A stretch of DNA of 64,000 bases from Chromobacterium sp. IIBBL 290-4. Its GTDB lineage: Bacteria > Pseudomonadota > Gammaproteobacteria > Burkholderiales > Chromobacteriaceae. The notes beneath the pieces were generated by a model. It did no database searches, was not told the DNA's origin, and saw nothing but the letters and a program-made list of their open reading frames with translations. Shown piece by piece: positions 45,578 through 56,730 of the stretch (position 1 is the stretch's first letter; the number at the start of each line of letters is the position of its first letter). A program made the translations under genes and the position numbers. The stretch lies in NCBI RefSeq assembly GCF_024207115.1, contig NZ_CP100128.1, forward strand, positions 4,092,001-4,156,000, read 5' to 3'.

Positions 45578-46665
45578 CAATGCGCCTCGCCCACCTGCGG
45601 ACCGGTCAGCGCATCCTTGGGCATGGCCAACTGTTTGACCACAGCCTGCGCGGCGGCGAAATCCGGCGTGGCGATCTGTTGCTGCCAATCCTCGGCGCGG
45701 CTTTTGCCCGCCATCCGCTCCAGCCGCTCCGCCAGTTTGGGCTGCAGCGGCGGCACCAGGCCGGCCAGCATGATGTCCGCCTCTTCCGGCTGATTGCAGA
45801 CCAGCACCATGTCGCAGCCGGCCGCCAGCGCCGCGTCGGCGCGCTGCACATAGGTGCCCGCGCCCGCCGCGCCCGCCATGTCCAAAGCATCGGAGAAAAT
45901 CACGCCGTCAAAACCCAGCTGGCCGCGCAGAATATCGGTCAACCACACCTTGGAGAAACCCGCCGGCTGGCTGTCCACCGCCGGATACAGCACATGGGCC
46001 GGCATCACCGCGCCCATGCCAGCCTCGGCCAGGCGCGCGAACGGCACCAGATCGTCGCGCTCGATATCGGCCAGCGCTCTGTCGTCTTGCGGCATCAGGT
46101 GGTGGCTGTCGCCTTCCACGTAGCCATGGCCGGGATAGTGCTTGCCGCAGCTCATCATGCCGCCGCGGCCCAGGCCTTGCTGCAAAGCTTCGGCCAGCTC
46201 CGCCACCGCTTCCGGATCGCGGTGGAAGGAACGGTTGCCGATCACGGCGCAGCGCTCCCAGTCCAGATCCAGCACCGGGGTGAAGGACAGATCGATGCCG
46301 CAGGCCGACAACTCGGCTGCCAGCACATAGCCCACCGTTTCGGCCAGCTTGCGCGCTTCGTCCTGATTCTGGTCCCACAGCTCGCCCAGCACATTCATCG
46401 GCGGCAGGCGGGTGAAGCCGTCGAGGAAGCGCTGCACCCGTCCGCCCTCATGATCGACGGCGATCAATAGATGCGGGCTGCGCAAGGCTCGGATTTCCGC
46501 AGTCAGCGCGCGCAGTTGTTCTACATTCTGGAAATTGCGGCGGAACAGGATGATGCCGCCCACCAGCGGGTGCGACAGCCGCGCGCGCTCCTGCTCGGTC
46601 AGCGCGAAGCCGGCTATGTCCACCATTACCGGGCCGCGGGGAAGATTCAAAGTATTGTGGGCCAT
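45577..46665 (-). CDS. nagZ: Beta-N-acetylglucosaminidase NagZ
   Basis: A 362-residue GH3 enzyme. It has the NagZ signature GKHYPGHGYVEGDSHH carrying the catalytic His-Asp dyad, AVDHEGGRVQRF for substrate binding and the nucleophile Asp in IFSDALDMAG. In the cytoplasm it removes GlcNAc from anhydro-muropeptides in peptidoglycan recycling. Start ATG 46665 has GAGGAT upstream; ATG 46683 adds six residues. It is the distal part of the acpS/pdxJ cluster, separated from acpS by a palindromic repeat. Confidence 0.94.
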   Translation of the reverse strand: MAHNTLNLPRGPVMVDIAGFALTEQERARLSHPLVGGIILFRRNFQNVEQLRALTAEIRALRSPHLLIAVDHEGGRVQRFLDGFTRLPPMNVLGELWDQNQDEARKLAETVGYVLAAELSACGIDLSFTPVLDLDWERCAVIGNRSFHRDPEAVAELAEALQQGLGRGGMMSCGKHYPGHGYVEGDSHHLMPQDDRALADIERDDLVPFARLAEAGMGAVMPAHVLYPAVDSQPAGFSKVWLTDILRGQLGFDGVIFSDALDMAGAAGAGTYVQRADAALAAGCDMVLVCNQPEEADIMLAGLVPPLQPKLAERLERMAGKSRAEDWQQQIATPDFAAAQAVVKQLAMPKDALTGPQVGEAH

Positions 46666-46820
46666 GGGTTTATCCTCGACCATTGAGACGGACGGTCTGC
46701 CGAACAGACAGACCATATAACAACGAATTGGCGATGCGTCTTAGCGCCAATGGCTGACACTGCGAGCGCCCCATGCGAACGCCTGGCATGGCGGAACACG
46801 CTGATGTCGGCGCCAGACAC

Positions 46821-46850
46821 GGCGGAACGCCCGCGTAGCGGGCTTCCGCC
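46821..46850. repeat. REP-like palindrome between acpS and nagZ
   Basis: GGCGGAA-C-GCCCGC-GTA-GCGGGC-T-TCCGCC: a near-perfect 13-pair stem directly against the acpS stop. Its sequence style matches dispersed REP-type repeats. No T-run follows, so it is not a classical terminator, though it may protect the transcript's 3' end. Confidence 0.7.
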
Positions 46851-47234
46851 CTACGATGCGGATTCCAATACGACAAAGGCCAGCGCGTGGCCACGCTCGT
46901 CGCTGATCGTCACATGCATGCGGCTCACGCCGCGCGCGGCGACAAAATCGGCCAGCGCTTCGGACAAGACCAGCAAAGGCTTGCCAAGTTCATCGTGAGC
47001 CACGCCAATAGCGGTCAGCAAGGCGGGTTCGACCACGCCGGTTCCCAGCGCCTTGGCGAAAGCCTCTTTGACTGCGAAGCGCTTGGCCAGGAAACGCGTG
47101 GGGTCGGCATGATTTTCAAACTCGGCCTGCTCGGCCACGGTCAGAATCCGCCGCCCGGCCTTGACGCCCCAGCGCTGGTGCAGCGCGGCCATGCGTTCGA
47201 TTTCGACCAGATCGCTGCCTATGCCGTAAATCAT
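46851..47234 (-). CDS. acpS: Holo-[acyl-carrier-protein] synthase
   Basis: A 127-residue AcpS with [12 protein letters not shown] (Asp magnesium ligand) and [17 protein letters not shown] (Glu ligand and CoA site). It transfers 4'-phosphopantetheine from CoA to ACP. Its ATG overlaps the last base of pdxJ, matching the conserved pdxJ-acpS pair of proteobacteria. Confidence 0.96.
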   Translation of the reverse strand: MIYGIGSDLVEIERMAALHQRWGVKAGRRILTVAEQAEFENHADPTRFLAKRFAVKEAFAKALGTGVVEPALLTAIGVAHDELGKPLLVLSEALADFVAARGVSRMHVTISDERGHALAFVVLESAS

Positions 47235-47971
47235 TACAGCCCCTGGCGGCCTTCTATCATCAGCGCCTTCATTTCGCGCACCGCCTGCGGGAAGCCGACA
47301 AACAGCGCGTGGGCGACGATGGCGTGGCCGATGTTCAGCTCGGCGATCTGCGGAATGGCGGCGATGGGCTTGACGTTGTGATAGTTCAAACCGTGGCCGG
47401 CGTTGACCACCATGCCCAGGCTGGCGCCGAACTCAGCCGCCTCGCGGATGCGGGTCAGCTCAGCCTCGCGCTCCTGGGCATGCGGCGCGTCGGCGTAAGC
47501 GCCGGTATGCAGCTCGATCACGCGCGCGCCGGCCTGGTAGGCTTTCTGGATTTGCTCGCGGTCCGGATCGATGAAGATGGACACGCGAATGCCGGCCTCG
47601 GTCAGCTTGGCGGTATAGTGGCTGACATCCGCGTAATGGCCGCGCACGTCCAGACCACCTTCGGTGGTCACTTCCTCGCGCTTTTCCGGCACCAGGCAGA
47701 CGTCTTCCGGCGCCACTTCCAGCGCGTGAGCCAGCATTTCCGGCGTCATCGCCATTTCCAGATTCATGCGGGTTTTCAGCACCGGACGCATGGCCTTCAC
47801 ATCGGCGTCCTGGATGTGGCGGCGGTCTTCGCGCAGATGCAGCGTGATCAGGTCGGCGCCGCTGGATTCGGCCACCAGGGCGGCTTCCACCGGGCTGGGG
47901 TAACGGGTGCCGCGCGCCTGGCGCAGGGTGGCGACGTGATCGATGTTTACGCCCAATAAAATCATTTTCAT
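47234..47971 (-). CDS. pdxJ: Pyridoxine 5'-phosphate synthase PdxJ
   Basis: A 245-residue TIM-barrel enzyme that starts [15 protein letters not shown] after a few residues, with HLREDRRHI and HTGAYAD phosphate-binding regions. It condenses 1-deoxyxylulose-5-phosphate with aminoacetone-phosphate to form pyridoxine phosphate. ATG 47965, two codons in, is an alternative start. It lies 18 bases after recO. Confidence 0.96.
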   Translation of the reverse strand: MKMILLGVNIDHVATLRQARGTRYPSPVEAALVAESSGADLITLHLREDRRHIQDADVKAMRPVLKTRMNLEMAMTPEMLAHALEVAPEDVCLVPEKREEVTTEGGLDVRGHYADVSHYTAKLTEAGIRVSIFIDPDREQIQKAYQAGARVIELHTGAYADAPHAQEREAELTRIREAAEFGASLGMVVNAGHGLNYHNVKPIAAIPQIAELNIGHAIVAHALFVGFPQAVREMKALMIEGRQGL

Positions 47972-47989
47972 CCCCTTTTGTTCTCGCCT

Positions 47990-48727
47990 TCAGTCCGACA
48001 AGGACTGGATGGCCTGCAATAATTGGCGCGAAGCCAAAGGCTCGTCGCCCAATAGCGCGGACAACCAAACCCGGCTCAGCTGCCGCGCCTGCCCGCGCGT
48101 GGCCGGCAGGCTGAAATCATCTTCATGGATGGCCAGCAGCGCCTCGCCGGACATGCGGGTCGCCCGGCCATTCAGCATCTGGTCCGGATAGTCGTCCGGC
48201 TCCGGCTGCGCCGCGTCTCTGCACAGATAATGCCGCTGCGGGTCGATGGCGTCGCCCTGCCCGTCCCGGTTCAGCGCCGGCGCATAGCCCAGCACCTGCG
48301 ACAGCTTCAATTCATAGCGGCGCAAGGCGGCGGACAAAGGCACGCCGCGCGACAGGTCGCGCACCGCCCGGTCATAAACGGAAAAAGCCCGCGGTTCGGG
48401 ATCGTCCCGCGCCGTGAGCTTCATCATCAATTCATTCAAATAAAAGCCGCAAACCAGCGGCAAGCCGGACAAGGCCCGCACCCCGCCGTCCCAATCGGCC
48501 GCATGCAGCGTGCGCAGCTCGCTTTTGCCGAACCAGGACAGTGTCAGCGGCTGAAACGGCAGCAACACGCCGCGCAAATCGGAGCGCGGCCGGCGCGCGC
48601 TGCGCGCCACCAGGCTGAAACGGCCATGATCACGCGTCAACACTTCCAGCAGCAGGCTGGTCTCGCGATGCGGCTGGGTATGCAGAATATAACCCGGCTG
48701 CTTGTCCACCCGGCCCGGCTGGCTCAT
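47990..48727 (-). CDS. recO: DNA repair protein RecO
   Basis: A 245-residue protein with an N-terminal OB fold (YILHTQPHRETSLLLEVLTRDHG) and a helical C-terminal domain. It works with RecR to load RecA on SSB-coated DNA. The frame is open far upstream, but ATG 48727 overlaps the stop of the preceding small gene by four bases and gives the normal RecO length. Between era and recO, which are usually adjacent, one small extra gene intervenes. Confidence 0.93.
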   Translation of the reverse strand: MSQPGRVDKQPGYILHTQPHRETSLLLEVLTRDHGRFSLVARSARRPRSDLRGVLLPFQPLTLSWFGKSELRTLHAADWDGGVRALSGLPLVCGFYLNELMMKLTARDDPEPRAFSVYDRAVRDLSRGVPLSAALRRYELKLSQVLGYAPALNRDGQGDAIDPQRHYLCRDAAQPEPDDYPDQMLNGRATRMSGEALLAIHEDDFSLPATRGQARQLSRVWLSALLGDEPLASRQLLQAIQSLSD

Positions 48728-49011
48728 GCGCAAGCGCCCTCGGGCAGGCGGTGGCTGACGGTGAACTCGAACTCGCCGGCCCCGCGCCCCAGGCGCTGGC
48801 GCACCAGCTGCTCCACCCGGTCGCGCCAGGCGGCGATGGCGTCCACGCTGTCCCAGAAGCTGAGCTGCTCGACAGCGTCGCCTCCCAGGCAACCGGGTTG
48901 GGCCGACGCCAGGCGCAAAGCGCACACCGACAAGGCGGCCAGCGCCGGAGTGGGCGCCTCCAGCTTCACGGCCCAGCAAGGCTGGGCCAAACCTGAGTCC
49001 AGCGGTTTCAT
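48724..49011 (-). CDS. Small ABM-like (antibiotic biosynthesis monooxygenase fold) protein
   Basis: A 95-residue protein. The SFWDSVDAIAAWRDRVEQL segment matches the central strand-helix of ABM/dimeric alpha-beta barrel proteins, where F/YW-x-S-x-x-A-x-x-AW is typical. The N-terminus is unusually Ala/Cys-rich and the His usually found in the helix is missing. It overlaps era by one base and recO by four, so it is translated in series with them. No known role in this operon. Confidence 0.65.
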   Translation of the reverse strand: MKPLDSGLAQPCWAVKLEAPTPALAALSVCALRLASAQPGCLGGDAVEQLSFWDSVDAIAAWRDRVEQLVRQRLGRGAGEFEFTVSHRLPEGACA

Positions 49012-49901
49012 CAGTCCAGGCCGAACTCGCGCAGGAAGCGGACGTCATCGGCCCAGCCGGACTTCACCTTCACCCAGACTTGCAGGAATACTTTGCCGTC
49101 GAACAGCTTTTCCATGTCCAGGCGCGCCTCGGTGGAGATCTTTTTCAGCTTCTCGCCGGCGCGGCCGATCACGATGGGCTTCTGATGCTCCTTGTCCACC
49201 AGCACCGCGATATGGATGCGGCGCAGCGCGCCGTCCATCTCGAACATTTCCACTTCCACGTTCATTTCGTACGGCAGCTCTTCGCCCAGGTAGCGGAACA
49301 GCTTTTCGCGGACGATTTCAGCGGCCAGGAAGCGTTCGTTCTTGTCGGTGATCATGTCCTCAGGGTAGAGCGGCATCGATTCCGGCAGATGCGGGCGCAC
49401 CTGATCCAGCAGCTCGGCCAGCCGCTGGCCATGCTTGGCGCTGACCACTTCGACGCCGGCGAATTCGAATTCGGCGGTCACTTCGTCGATGAAGGCCTGC
49501 AGCGTCAGCTTGTCCTTGGCCTTGTCCAGCTTGTTCACCACCAGGATGACCGGGGTCTTCTTGGGCAGTAGCGCCATCACTTCCTTGTCGGCGGCGGTGA
49601 AACGCATCGCTTCCAGCAGGAACAGCACGCAGTCCACGCTGCCGAGCGAATCTTTCACGCTCTTGTTCAGCGCCTCGTTGAGCGCGCCTTTGTGATAGGT
49701 CTGGAAACCAGGCGTATCGACGAAGACAAACTGCGCCGCGTCTTCGGTATGGATGCCAGTGACGCGGTGGCGCGTGGTTTGCGATTTCTTGGAGGTGATG
49801 CTGATCTTCTGGCCGATCAGGTGGTTCATCAGCGTGGATTTGCCCACATTGGGGCGGCCGACGATGGCGACGAAGCCGCAGTGGAATGGTGTATCGGTCA
49901 T
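49011..49901 (-). CDS. era: Ribosome-assembly GTPase Era
   Basis: A 296-residue GTPase with GRPNVGKST, DTPGFQ and NKLDK, and a C-terminal KH domain (PIVIGRAGEKLKKISTEAR). It binds the 3' end of 16S rRNA during 30S maturation. The frame is open to 50030, but ATG 49901 fits Era and overlaps the rnc stop by four bases. Confidence 0.96.
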   Translation of the reverse strand: MTDTPFHCGFVAIVGRPNVGKSTLMNHLIGQKISITSKKSQTTRHRVTGIHTEDAAQFVFVDTPGFQTYHKGALNEALNKSVKDSLGSVDCVLFLLEAMRFTAADKEVMALLPKKTPVILVVNKLDKAKDKLTLQAFIDEVTAEFEFAGVEVVSAKHGQRLAELLDQVRPHLPESMPLYPEDMITDKNERFLAAEIVREKLFRYLGEELPYEMNVEVEMFEMDGALRRIHIAVLVDKEHQKPIVIGRAGEKLKKISTEARLDMEKLFDGKVFLQVWVKVKSGWADDVRFLREFGLD

Positions 49902-50608
49902 GATCTTTTCTTGCTTGCTGCGAGTTTCTGTTCCAGCAGGACCAACGCCGCTTCGGCTGCCTGCTGCTCGGCGGCGCGGCGGCTGCCGCCGTCGCCTGTG
50001 GAAATCAGGGCCAGTTCGCCCAGATCGCATTCCACCTTGAACGATTGTTCGTGCGCTTCGCCGCTTTGCGACAAAATGCGGTATTTCGGCAAGGCCAGCT
50101 TGCGCGCTTGCAGCGCTTCCTGCAAGCGGGTTTTCGCGTCCTTGGCCTGGCGCGTGGTGTCGATGGTGGCCACTCGCTGATTATACAAGCGGCGCACCAC
50201 TTGCTCGGCGGCGGCGAAGTCGGAATCGAAGCTGACCGCGGCGAAGGTCGCCTCCACCGCGTCGGCCAGGATGGACGGCCGATTGAAGCCGCCGCTCTTG
50301 AGCTCGCCCTCGCCCAGGTAGAGATAGTCGCCCAGTTTCAGCTCATGGGCGATTTCCGCCAGCGTGTTCTGATTGACCAGATTGGCGCGCAGCCGCGACA
50401 GCTCGCCCTCGGTCAGCTGCGGAAACTGATCGAACAGCATGCGGGCCACGGTGTAATTGAGGATGCTGTCGCCGACGAACTCGAAACGCTCGTTGTTGGT
50501 GCTGCTATAGCTGCGATGGGTCAAGGCCTGCCGCAGCAGTTCCGGCTTTTGAAATGCATAGTCCAGCGCCTGGGACAGGCGCCGGAATCGGTTGTCGATT
50601 TGGGTCAC
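49898..50608 (-). CDS. rnc: Ribonuclease III
   Basis: A 236-residue RNase III with the signature ERFEFVGDSILNYTVA (magnesium-binding Glu/Asp) and a C-terminal double-stranded RNA-binding domain. It processes rRNA precursors and regulatory duplexes. It lies in the conserved lepB-rnc-era order and overlaps era. Confidence 0.96.
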   Translation of the reverse strand: MTQIDNRFRRLSQALDYAFQKPELLRQALTHRSYSSTNNERFEFVGDSILNYTVARMLFDQFPQLTEGELSRLRANLVNQNTLAEIAHELKLGDYLYLGEGELKSGGFNRPSILADAVEATFAAVSFDSDFAAAEQVVRRLYNQRVATIDTTRQAKDAKTRLQEALQARKLALPKYRILSQSGEAHEQSFKVECDLGELALISTGDGGSRRAAEQQAAEAALVLLEQKLAASKKRS

Positions 50609-50615
50609 GATAAGG

Positions 50616-50975
50616 TTACTGGGCAGACGGCTGGCCTGCCTCGGTGTCGAAATTGAATAGCAGACTGACGTTGCCGAACAAGGGCACTTCGCGCTTGTAC
50701 TGAGCGCGCAGGTAATTGCTGCCGTTGCCGGCGATCACCGTCAGGTTCTCGCCCTTGATGGAAATGATGCCCGCCACGCTGGCGCGCTGATCGAACTCTT
50801 GCCGCAAGGTGTGCTCGCCGACATTGGTTTCAATCGCCAAGCCTTTGAGCGTGTTGCGCACATCCCCGAATTCGGAATAGACCGGCGCGATCTTGAAGAT
50901 CGCCAGGACGGCGAAACCGACCAGAACCAGAAACATCAGAACCGCCGCCAGGGACATGCCTTGTTGTCGTTTCAT
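50616..50975 (-). CDS. DUF4845 membrane-anchored protein
   Basis: A 119-residue protein with a basic start, one N-terminal membrane helix (AAVLMFLVLVGFAVLAIF) and a periplasmic/soluble remainder (YSEFGDVRNTLKGLA), as in DUF4845. The family is consistently found between lepB and rnc in betaproteobacteria, and its pilin-like N-terminus is noted; no function is established. Seven bases before rnc. Confidence 0.88.
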   Translation of the reverse strand: MKRQQGMSLAAVLMFLVLVGFAVLAIFKIAPVYSEFGDVRNTLKGLAIETNVGEHTLRQEFDQRASVAGIISIKGENLTVIAGNGSNYLRAQYKREVPLFGNVSLLFNFDTEAGQPSAQ

Positions 50976-51015
50976 TCATCGCTCCCGCTCAGGCCGGTTG
51001 CCGGCCAAGTTTTGC

Positions 51016-51987
51016 TTATTGGACTTTGCTGCCGATGCGCGACAAGTCGCTGAAGTTCATCCAGATCATGAAGGCTTTGCCCACCATCAGCTTGTCGTCG
51101 ACAAAGCCCCAGTAGCGGCCGTCGGAGCTGTTGTCGCGGTTGTCGCCCATCATGAAGTAATGGCCCTGCGGCACTTTGCAAGTGAAGCCATCGTCATCAT
51201 AACGGCAATTGTCGCGATAGGCGAAATCCTGCACCTGGCTCAAGGCCACCACCGGCGTGCCGGGGTTGTTCAGCACATGGTAGTTCTTGCCGCTCTGGCT
51301 TTCCTTGTAGCGATTGGCCGTGATCTGCATCAGGCCCTGCTCCAGGTAATCGTAAGTGCCGTCCTGGACATCGGTCAGCGGCTTGCCGTTCACCGTCAGG
51401 CGCTTGTTGCGATACTCCACGGTGTCGCCCGGCAGGCCGATCACGCGCTTGATGTAATTGACCTTGGGATTGGGCGGATAGTTGAACACCACCACATCGC
51501 CATGCTGCACCTGGTTCACCGGCACCAGCACATTGTTCAGCACCGGCACGCGGATGCCATAGGTGAACTTGTTGACCAGGATGAAATCGCCGACCACCAG
51601 GCCCGGCCGCATCGAGCTGGACGGGATCTGGAACGGCTCCACCAGGAAGGAGCGCAGCACGAAGACGACGAAAATCACCGGGAAGAAGCCGCGGGAATAA
51701 TCGACGAAGTGGCCTGCCTGGGCGCCCGTGGCGGCGCGCTTCCTGGCCAGCAGCCATTTATCCAGCGCCCACACTGCGCCGGTGATCAGCACGAAGACCA
51801 GCATCACGGCGGTAAAGCTCATGAAGTCGGACAACAGGCCGAAGCCGCCGATCACCAGGGCCAGATAGCCCCATTGCACCGACTGCGGCCAGTCTTTGTC
51901 GCCCGGCTGTTTCTTGCCGCCCACCAGCACCAGCACCGCGCCGATCACGGCGGCGGCCACGAATACCCAGAACAGGTTGGAACCCAC
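51016..51987 (-). CDS. lepB: Signal peptidase I LepB
   Basis: A 323-residue membrane protease. Two membrane segments at the N-terminus are followed by the catalytic Ser in PSSSMRPGLVVGD and Lys in NYIKRVIGLPGD, with MGDNRDNSSDGRYWG near the end. It removes signal peptides from exported proteins. Its start abuts the lepA stop (51987/51988). Confidence 0.96.
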   Translation of the reverse strand: MGSNLFWVFVAAAVIGAVLVLVGGKKQPGDKDWPQSVQWGYLALVIGGFGLLSDFMSFTAVMLVFVLITGAVWALDKWLLARKRAATGAQAGHFVDYSRGFFPVIFVVFVLRSFLVEPFQIPSSSMRPGLVVGDFILVNKFTYGIRVPVLNNVLVPVNQVQHGDVVVFNYPPNPKVNYIKRVIGLPGDTVEYRNKRLTVNGKPLTDVQDGTYDYLEQGLMQITANRYKESQSGKNYHVLNNPGTPVVALSQVQDFAYRDNCRYDDDGFTCKVPQGHYFMMGDNRDNSSDGRYWGFVDDKLMVGKAFMIWMNFSDLSRIGSKVQ

Positions 51988-53781
<1,794 letters not shown>

Positions 53782-53906
53782 CGGTATCCAGCAAAAGATA
53801 AGGGCACGCACGCGTGCCCGAGGCTGCTGAAGCGGGCGGCCGGCGCCGATCAGCAAGCGGGGGCACGCTAGCCGTGCCCCCGGTTCTACTCACACTGGCG
53901 CGGATT

Positions 53907-54146
53907 TTAGCCGATTTCGCCCAAGTGTGCAGCCAACTTCGACGCATCCAGGCGCCAATGGCAGATTTCGGTTTCGCCATCCATCAATACCGGCACCAGC
54001 TCGTTGAAGCGAGCCTCCAGCGCCGGATCGGCGTCCACGTCCACCACTTGCAGCTCGAAGCCATGACGTTCGCGCCACGGCGCGAGTTCGGCCAGCATCT
54101 GATGGCACAGGCTGCAATACTCGCGGAAATACAAAGTCAGTTTCAC
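53907..54146 (-). CDS. Glutaredoxin-like DUF836 protein
   Basis: A 79-residue thioredoxin-fold protein with the active-site pair CSLC (YFREYCSLCHQ), the cis-Pro in LVPVLMDG and a short helical end. This DUF836 type lies between mucD and lepA in many betaproteobacteria. It may shuttle disulfides; the partner is unknown. ATG overlaps the mucD stop by four bases. Confidence 0.88.
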   Translation of the reverse strand: MKLTLYFREYCSLCHQMLAELAPWRERHGFELQVVDVDADPALEARFNELVPVLMDGETEICHWRLDASKLAAHLGEIG

Positions 54147-55555
54147 TTGCCGTCGTCCGGGTTCAAAGGCAGGAACTGTACCACGCCCTGGCGCATCACC
54201 TGCAAGGCCACCGAGTCGCCCTTCTTGGCTTTTTCCAGCGCGGCCTTCAGCTGGGCGAAGCTCTTCAGCGGATCGCTGCCGACCCCGACGATGATGTCCC
54301 CCGGCTGGATGCCGGCGCGCAGGGCCACGCCATTGGCGGCGCGCACCAGCAGGCCGTAGTCGATGCCGGCGCGCTTGAGCTGGGCGGGATTCAGCTCCTG
54401 CAAACGCAGGCCGATCTGCGCCAGGCTTTGCTCGCCGCCCTCGCCCGGCTTGCGGTATTCGCGCTGCGCGATGCGCGGATCTTCTTCCTTCAACTCCTCC
54501 GGCACCACATTGACGCGCACCTGGGCGCGGGCGCGCCAGACATCCAGCGCCAAAGCCTTGCCCGGCGGCATGTCGCCGATCAGACGCTGCAAATCGCCGC
54601 CATTCTCAACCGGCTGGCCATCCACATTCAGGATGATGTCGCCCGCCTTCAGACCTGCCTTCTGCGCCGGGCCCTTGGGATCCAGCGCATTGATCAGCGC
54701 GCCATTGGGCTTGGACAGGCCGAAAGAGGACGCCAACTCCTTGCTCAACTCCTGCACCACCACGCCGATGCGGCTGCGCGTCACCTTGCCATTCGCCTTC
54801 AGCTGATCCGCCACATTCATGGCGGTATCGATGGGAATGGCGAAGGAGATGCCCATGAAGCCGCCGGAGCGGCTGTAAATCTGCGAGTTGATGCCGACGA
54901 CTTCGCCGCTCAGGTTGAACAGCGGGCCGCCGGAGTTGCCCGGATTCACCGCCGCGTCAGTCTGAATGAACTGCACCGAGCCTTCGTCAGGCAGGCGGCG
55001 ATTCTTGCCGGACACGATGCCGGAGGTGGCCGTGCTTTCGAAGCCGAACGGCGAGCCTATCGCCAACACCCACTGGCCGACTTTCAGCTTTTTCGGATCG
55101 CCCAAGCGCACCACCGGCAGGCTCTTGGCCTCTATCTTCAGCAGCGCCACATCGGAACGGGCGTCCGAGCCTATCACCTTGGCTTTGAACTCGCGCTTGT
55201 CGTTCAGTTTGACGGTGATCGTATCGGCGCGCGCCACCACGTGCGCGTTGGTCAGCACATAGCCGTCGGCGGAAATGATGAAACCCGAGCCCAGCGAGCT
55301 TTCCTGATGCTCGCGCTGCTGCGGCGGCGCGAAACGGCGGAAGAACTCAAAGAAAGGATCGCCCTGCATGCCGTCCGGCACATCGGCCGTGTCTTCCTTG
55401 ACCGTGGACGTGGTGCTGATATTGACCACCGCCTTACCTTCGGCATCGACGATCTGGGCGAAATCCGGCAAATCCGCCGCCATGGCGGCTGGAAGCTGAG
55501 CAGAGAGTACAAATGCTGACAGCATTGCGGAAACGAGCAGTTTTTTCACCGACAT
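54143..55555 (-). CDS. mucD: Periplasmic Do-family serine protease (MucD/DegQ)
   Basis: A 470-residue protease. The signal peptide ends PAAMAA, the catalytic triad is His (LTNAHVV), Asp (ARSDVALLKI) and Ser (NPGNSGGPLF), and two PDZ domains follow (NGALINALDPKGPAQKAGL and VALRAGIQPGDIIVGVG). It degrades or refolds misfolded envelope proteins. Located after rpoE-rseA-rseB, the classical sigma-E operon order. Confidence 0.94.
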   Translation of the reverse strand: MSVKKLLVSAMLSAFVLSAQLPAAMAADLPDFAQIVDAEGKAVVNISTTSTVKEDTADVPDGMQGDPFFEFFRRFAPPQQREHQESSLGSGFIISADGYVLTNAHVVARADTITVKLNDKREFKAKVIGSDARSDVALLKIEAKSLPVVRLGDPKKLKVGQWVLAIGSPFGFESTATSGIVSGKNRRLPDEGSVQFIQTDAAVNPGNSGGPLFNLSGEVVGINSQIYSRSGGFMGISFAIPIDTAMNVADQLKANGKVTRSRIGVVVQELSKELASSFGLSKPNGALINALDPKGPAQKAGLKAGDIILNVDGQPVENGGDLQRLIGDMPPGKALALDVWRARAQVRVNVVPEELKEEDPRIAQREYRKPGEGGEQSLAQIGLRLQELNPAQLKRAGIDYGLLVRAANGVALRAGIQPGDIIVGVGSDPLKSFAQLKAALEKAKKGDSVALQVMRQGVVQFLPLNPDDGK

Positions 55556-55722
55556 GTGCGCTCCATCTATTCAGATATGTTTGGACTTATGCGCCGGCGG
55601 ACGCCGACGGCTGAAACAGACCTTGGAAACCTCTGCAGGCTCCTTGGCAACTCCTTTGCGGCGCAGACCGCCACCCAGACCAAGCCGGCGGCGACCAGGC
55701 GCCGCCCTCTTGGGCTGAACGC

Positions 55723-55759
55723 TCCCGGCGGCCGCGCATGGAAACCGAAGCCGCCGGGA
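55723..55759. other. Long GC-rich hairpin between rseB and mucD
   Basis: TCCCGGCGGC, a 17-base loop, GCCGCCGGGA: a perfect ten-pair stem 12 bases beyond the rseB stop. No T-run follows, so it may be an mRNA-stability or pausing element separating rseB and mucD expression. The 215-base gap has no other supported feature. Confidence 0.5.
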
Positions 55760-55770
55760 ATCGGACAAGC

Positions 55771-56730
55771 TTAATCACCCTTGATGTGCATGCCCTTAAG
55801 CAAGGCGATCAAGGCCGTCGGGGGCAGATCGCCCACCGCCGTCAAGCGCACATCGTTTTGATAACTGGTCGCCATATTGATGGCGCCATGCAGATTGCCC
55901 GCGCGTTCCAGCTTGGCATTGTCGGACGGCGCCGGCTCTGCGAAGACGGACAGCATCACCAGGCCATCGGACAGCACCATGTTCCGAACTTGCTTGTTGC
56001 CGGCGCCGGGCAGGACGCGCTGCGCCGAACGCAATAGACGGAAGCCTTGCGGCAAACCGGTCACATCGCTTTGCGCCGCTTCGTCCGCGCCCGCGCCCAT
56101 CATGCGGCCCTGGCCTATCGGCATCTTCTGAGCCAGCCGCGGCTTGTACGCTTTCTTGTCCTTGGCCCCGACCAGCTCCACATTGGTGAAGGTGAACTGC
56201 TCCACCGCATCGCCGCGCGGCGTAAGGGTGATGGCCTTCAAGGGCAGATAGCTGGTGGGCTCGATGCACAGCCGCAGCGTGTAGCGCTGCTGATCGCGCG
56301 GCTGCAGATCCAGCCACTGGCAATCGCGCTGCGCCACGCGGTCATGACCGGTGCGCTTGAGGACATAGGAGCGGGAGATGTCCTCCACGTCGTCCGGCAG
56401 CATCGCCGGGAACAAGCGCATGGCACTGATCCGGCAAGCCATCAGCGCGCGCTTGTCTGACGCGTAACAGGTCAACTCATTGCCCTGCCGCACCACTTCG
56501 CGCGAAGGGCCGTCCAGCGAGGTGCGCTTCTCGCGCACATTGTCGCCCTGCCCTTGCCGAACGATGCGGAAAGTCTCCAGCATGCCGTTCATCTGGTGCA
56601 GATAGGTGCCGTCCAACTGCTGCTGCAGGCCGGCATTGCCGACATTGCGCAGCAGCTGGACATCATCTTCCGCATGAGCCGCCGCGCCGGCCCCCAACAT
56701 CATGACGCCAATCAGAGGAACTACACGCAT
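55771..56730 (-). CDS. rseB: Sigma-E regulatory protein RseB (MucB)
   Basis: A 319-residue periplasmic protein with a signal peptide (VVPLIGVMMLGAGAAAHA|E) and the two-domain MucB/RseB architecture (a lipoprotein-carrier-like N-domain with DGTYLHQMNGMLETFR and a C-domain). It binds RseA and shields it from DegS until lipopolysaccharide or porin signals arrive. ATG 56730 overlaps the rseA stop by one base. Confidence 0.9.
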   Translation of the reverse strand: MRVVPLIGVMMLGAGAAAHAEDDVQLLRNVGNAGLQQQLDGTYLHQMNGMLETFRIVRQGQGDNVREKRTSLDGPSREVVRQGNELTCYASDKRALMACRISAMRLFPAMLPDDVEDISRSYVLKRTGHDRVAQRDCQWLDLQPRDQQRYTLRLCIEPTSYLPLKAITLTPRGDAVEQFTFTNVELVGAKDKKAYKPRLAQKMPIGQGRMMGAGADEAAQSDVTGLPQGFRLLRSAQRVLPGAGNKQVRNMVLSDGLVMLSVFAEPAPSDNAKLERAGNLHGAINMATSYQNDVRLTAVGDLPPTALIALLKGMHIKGD

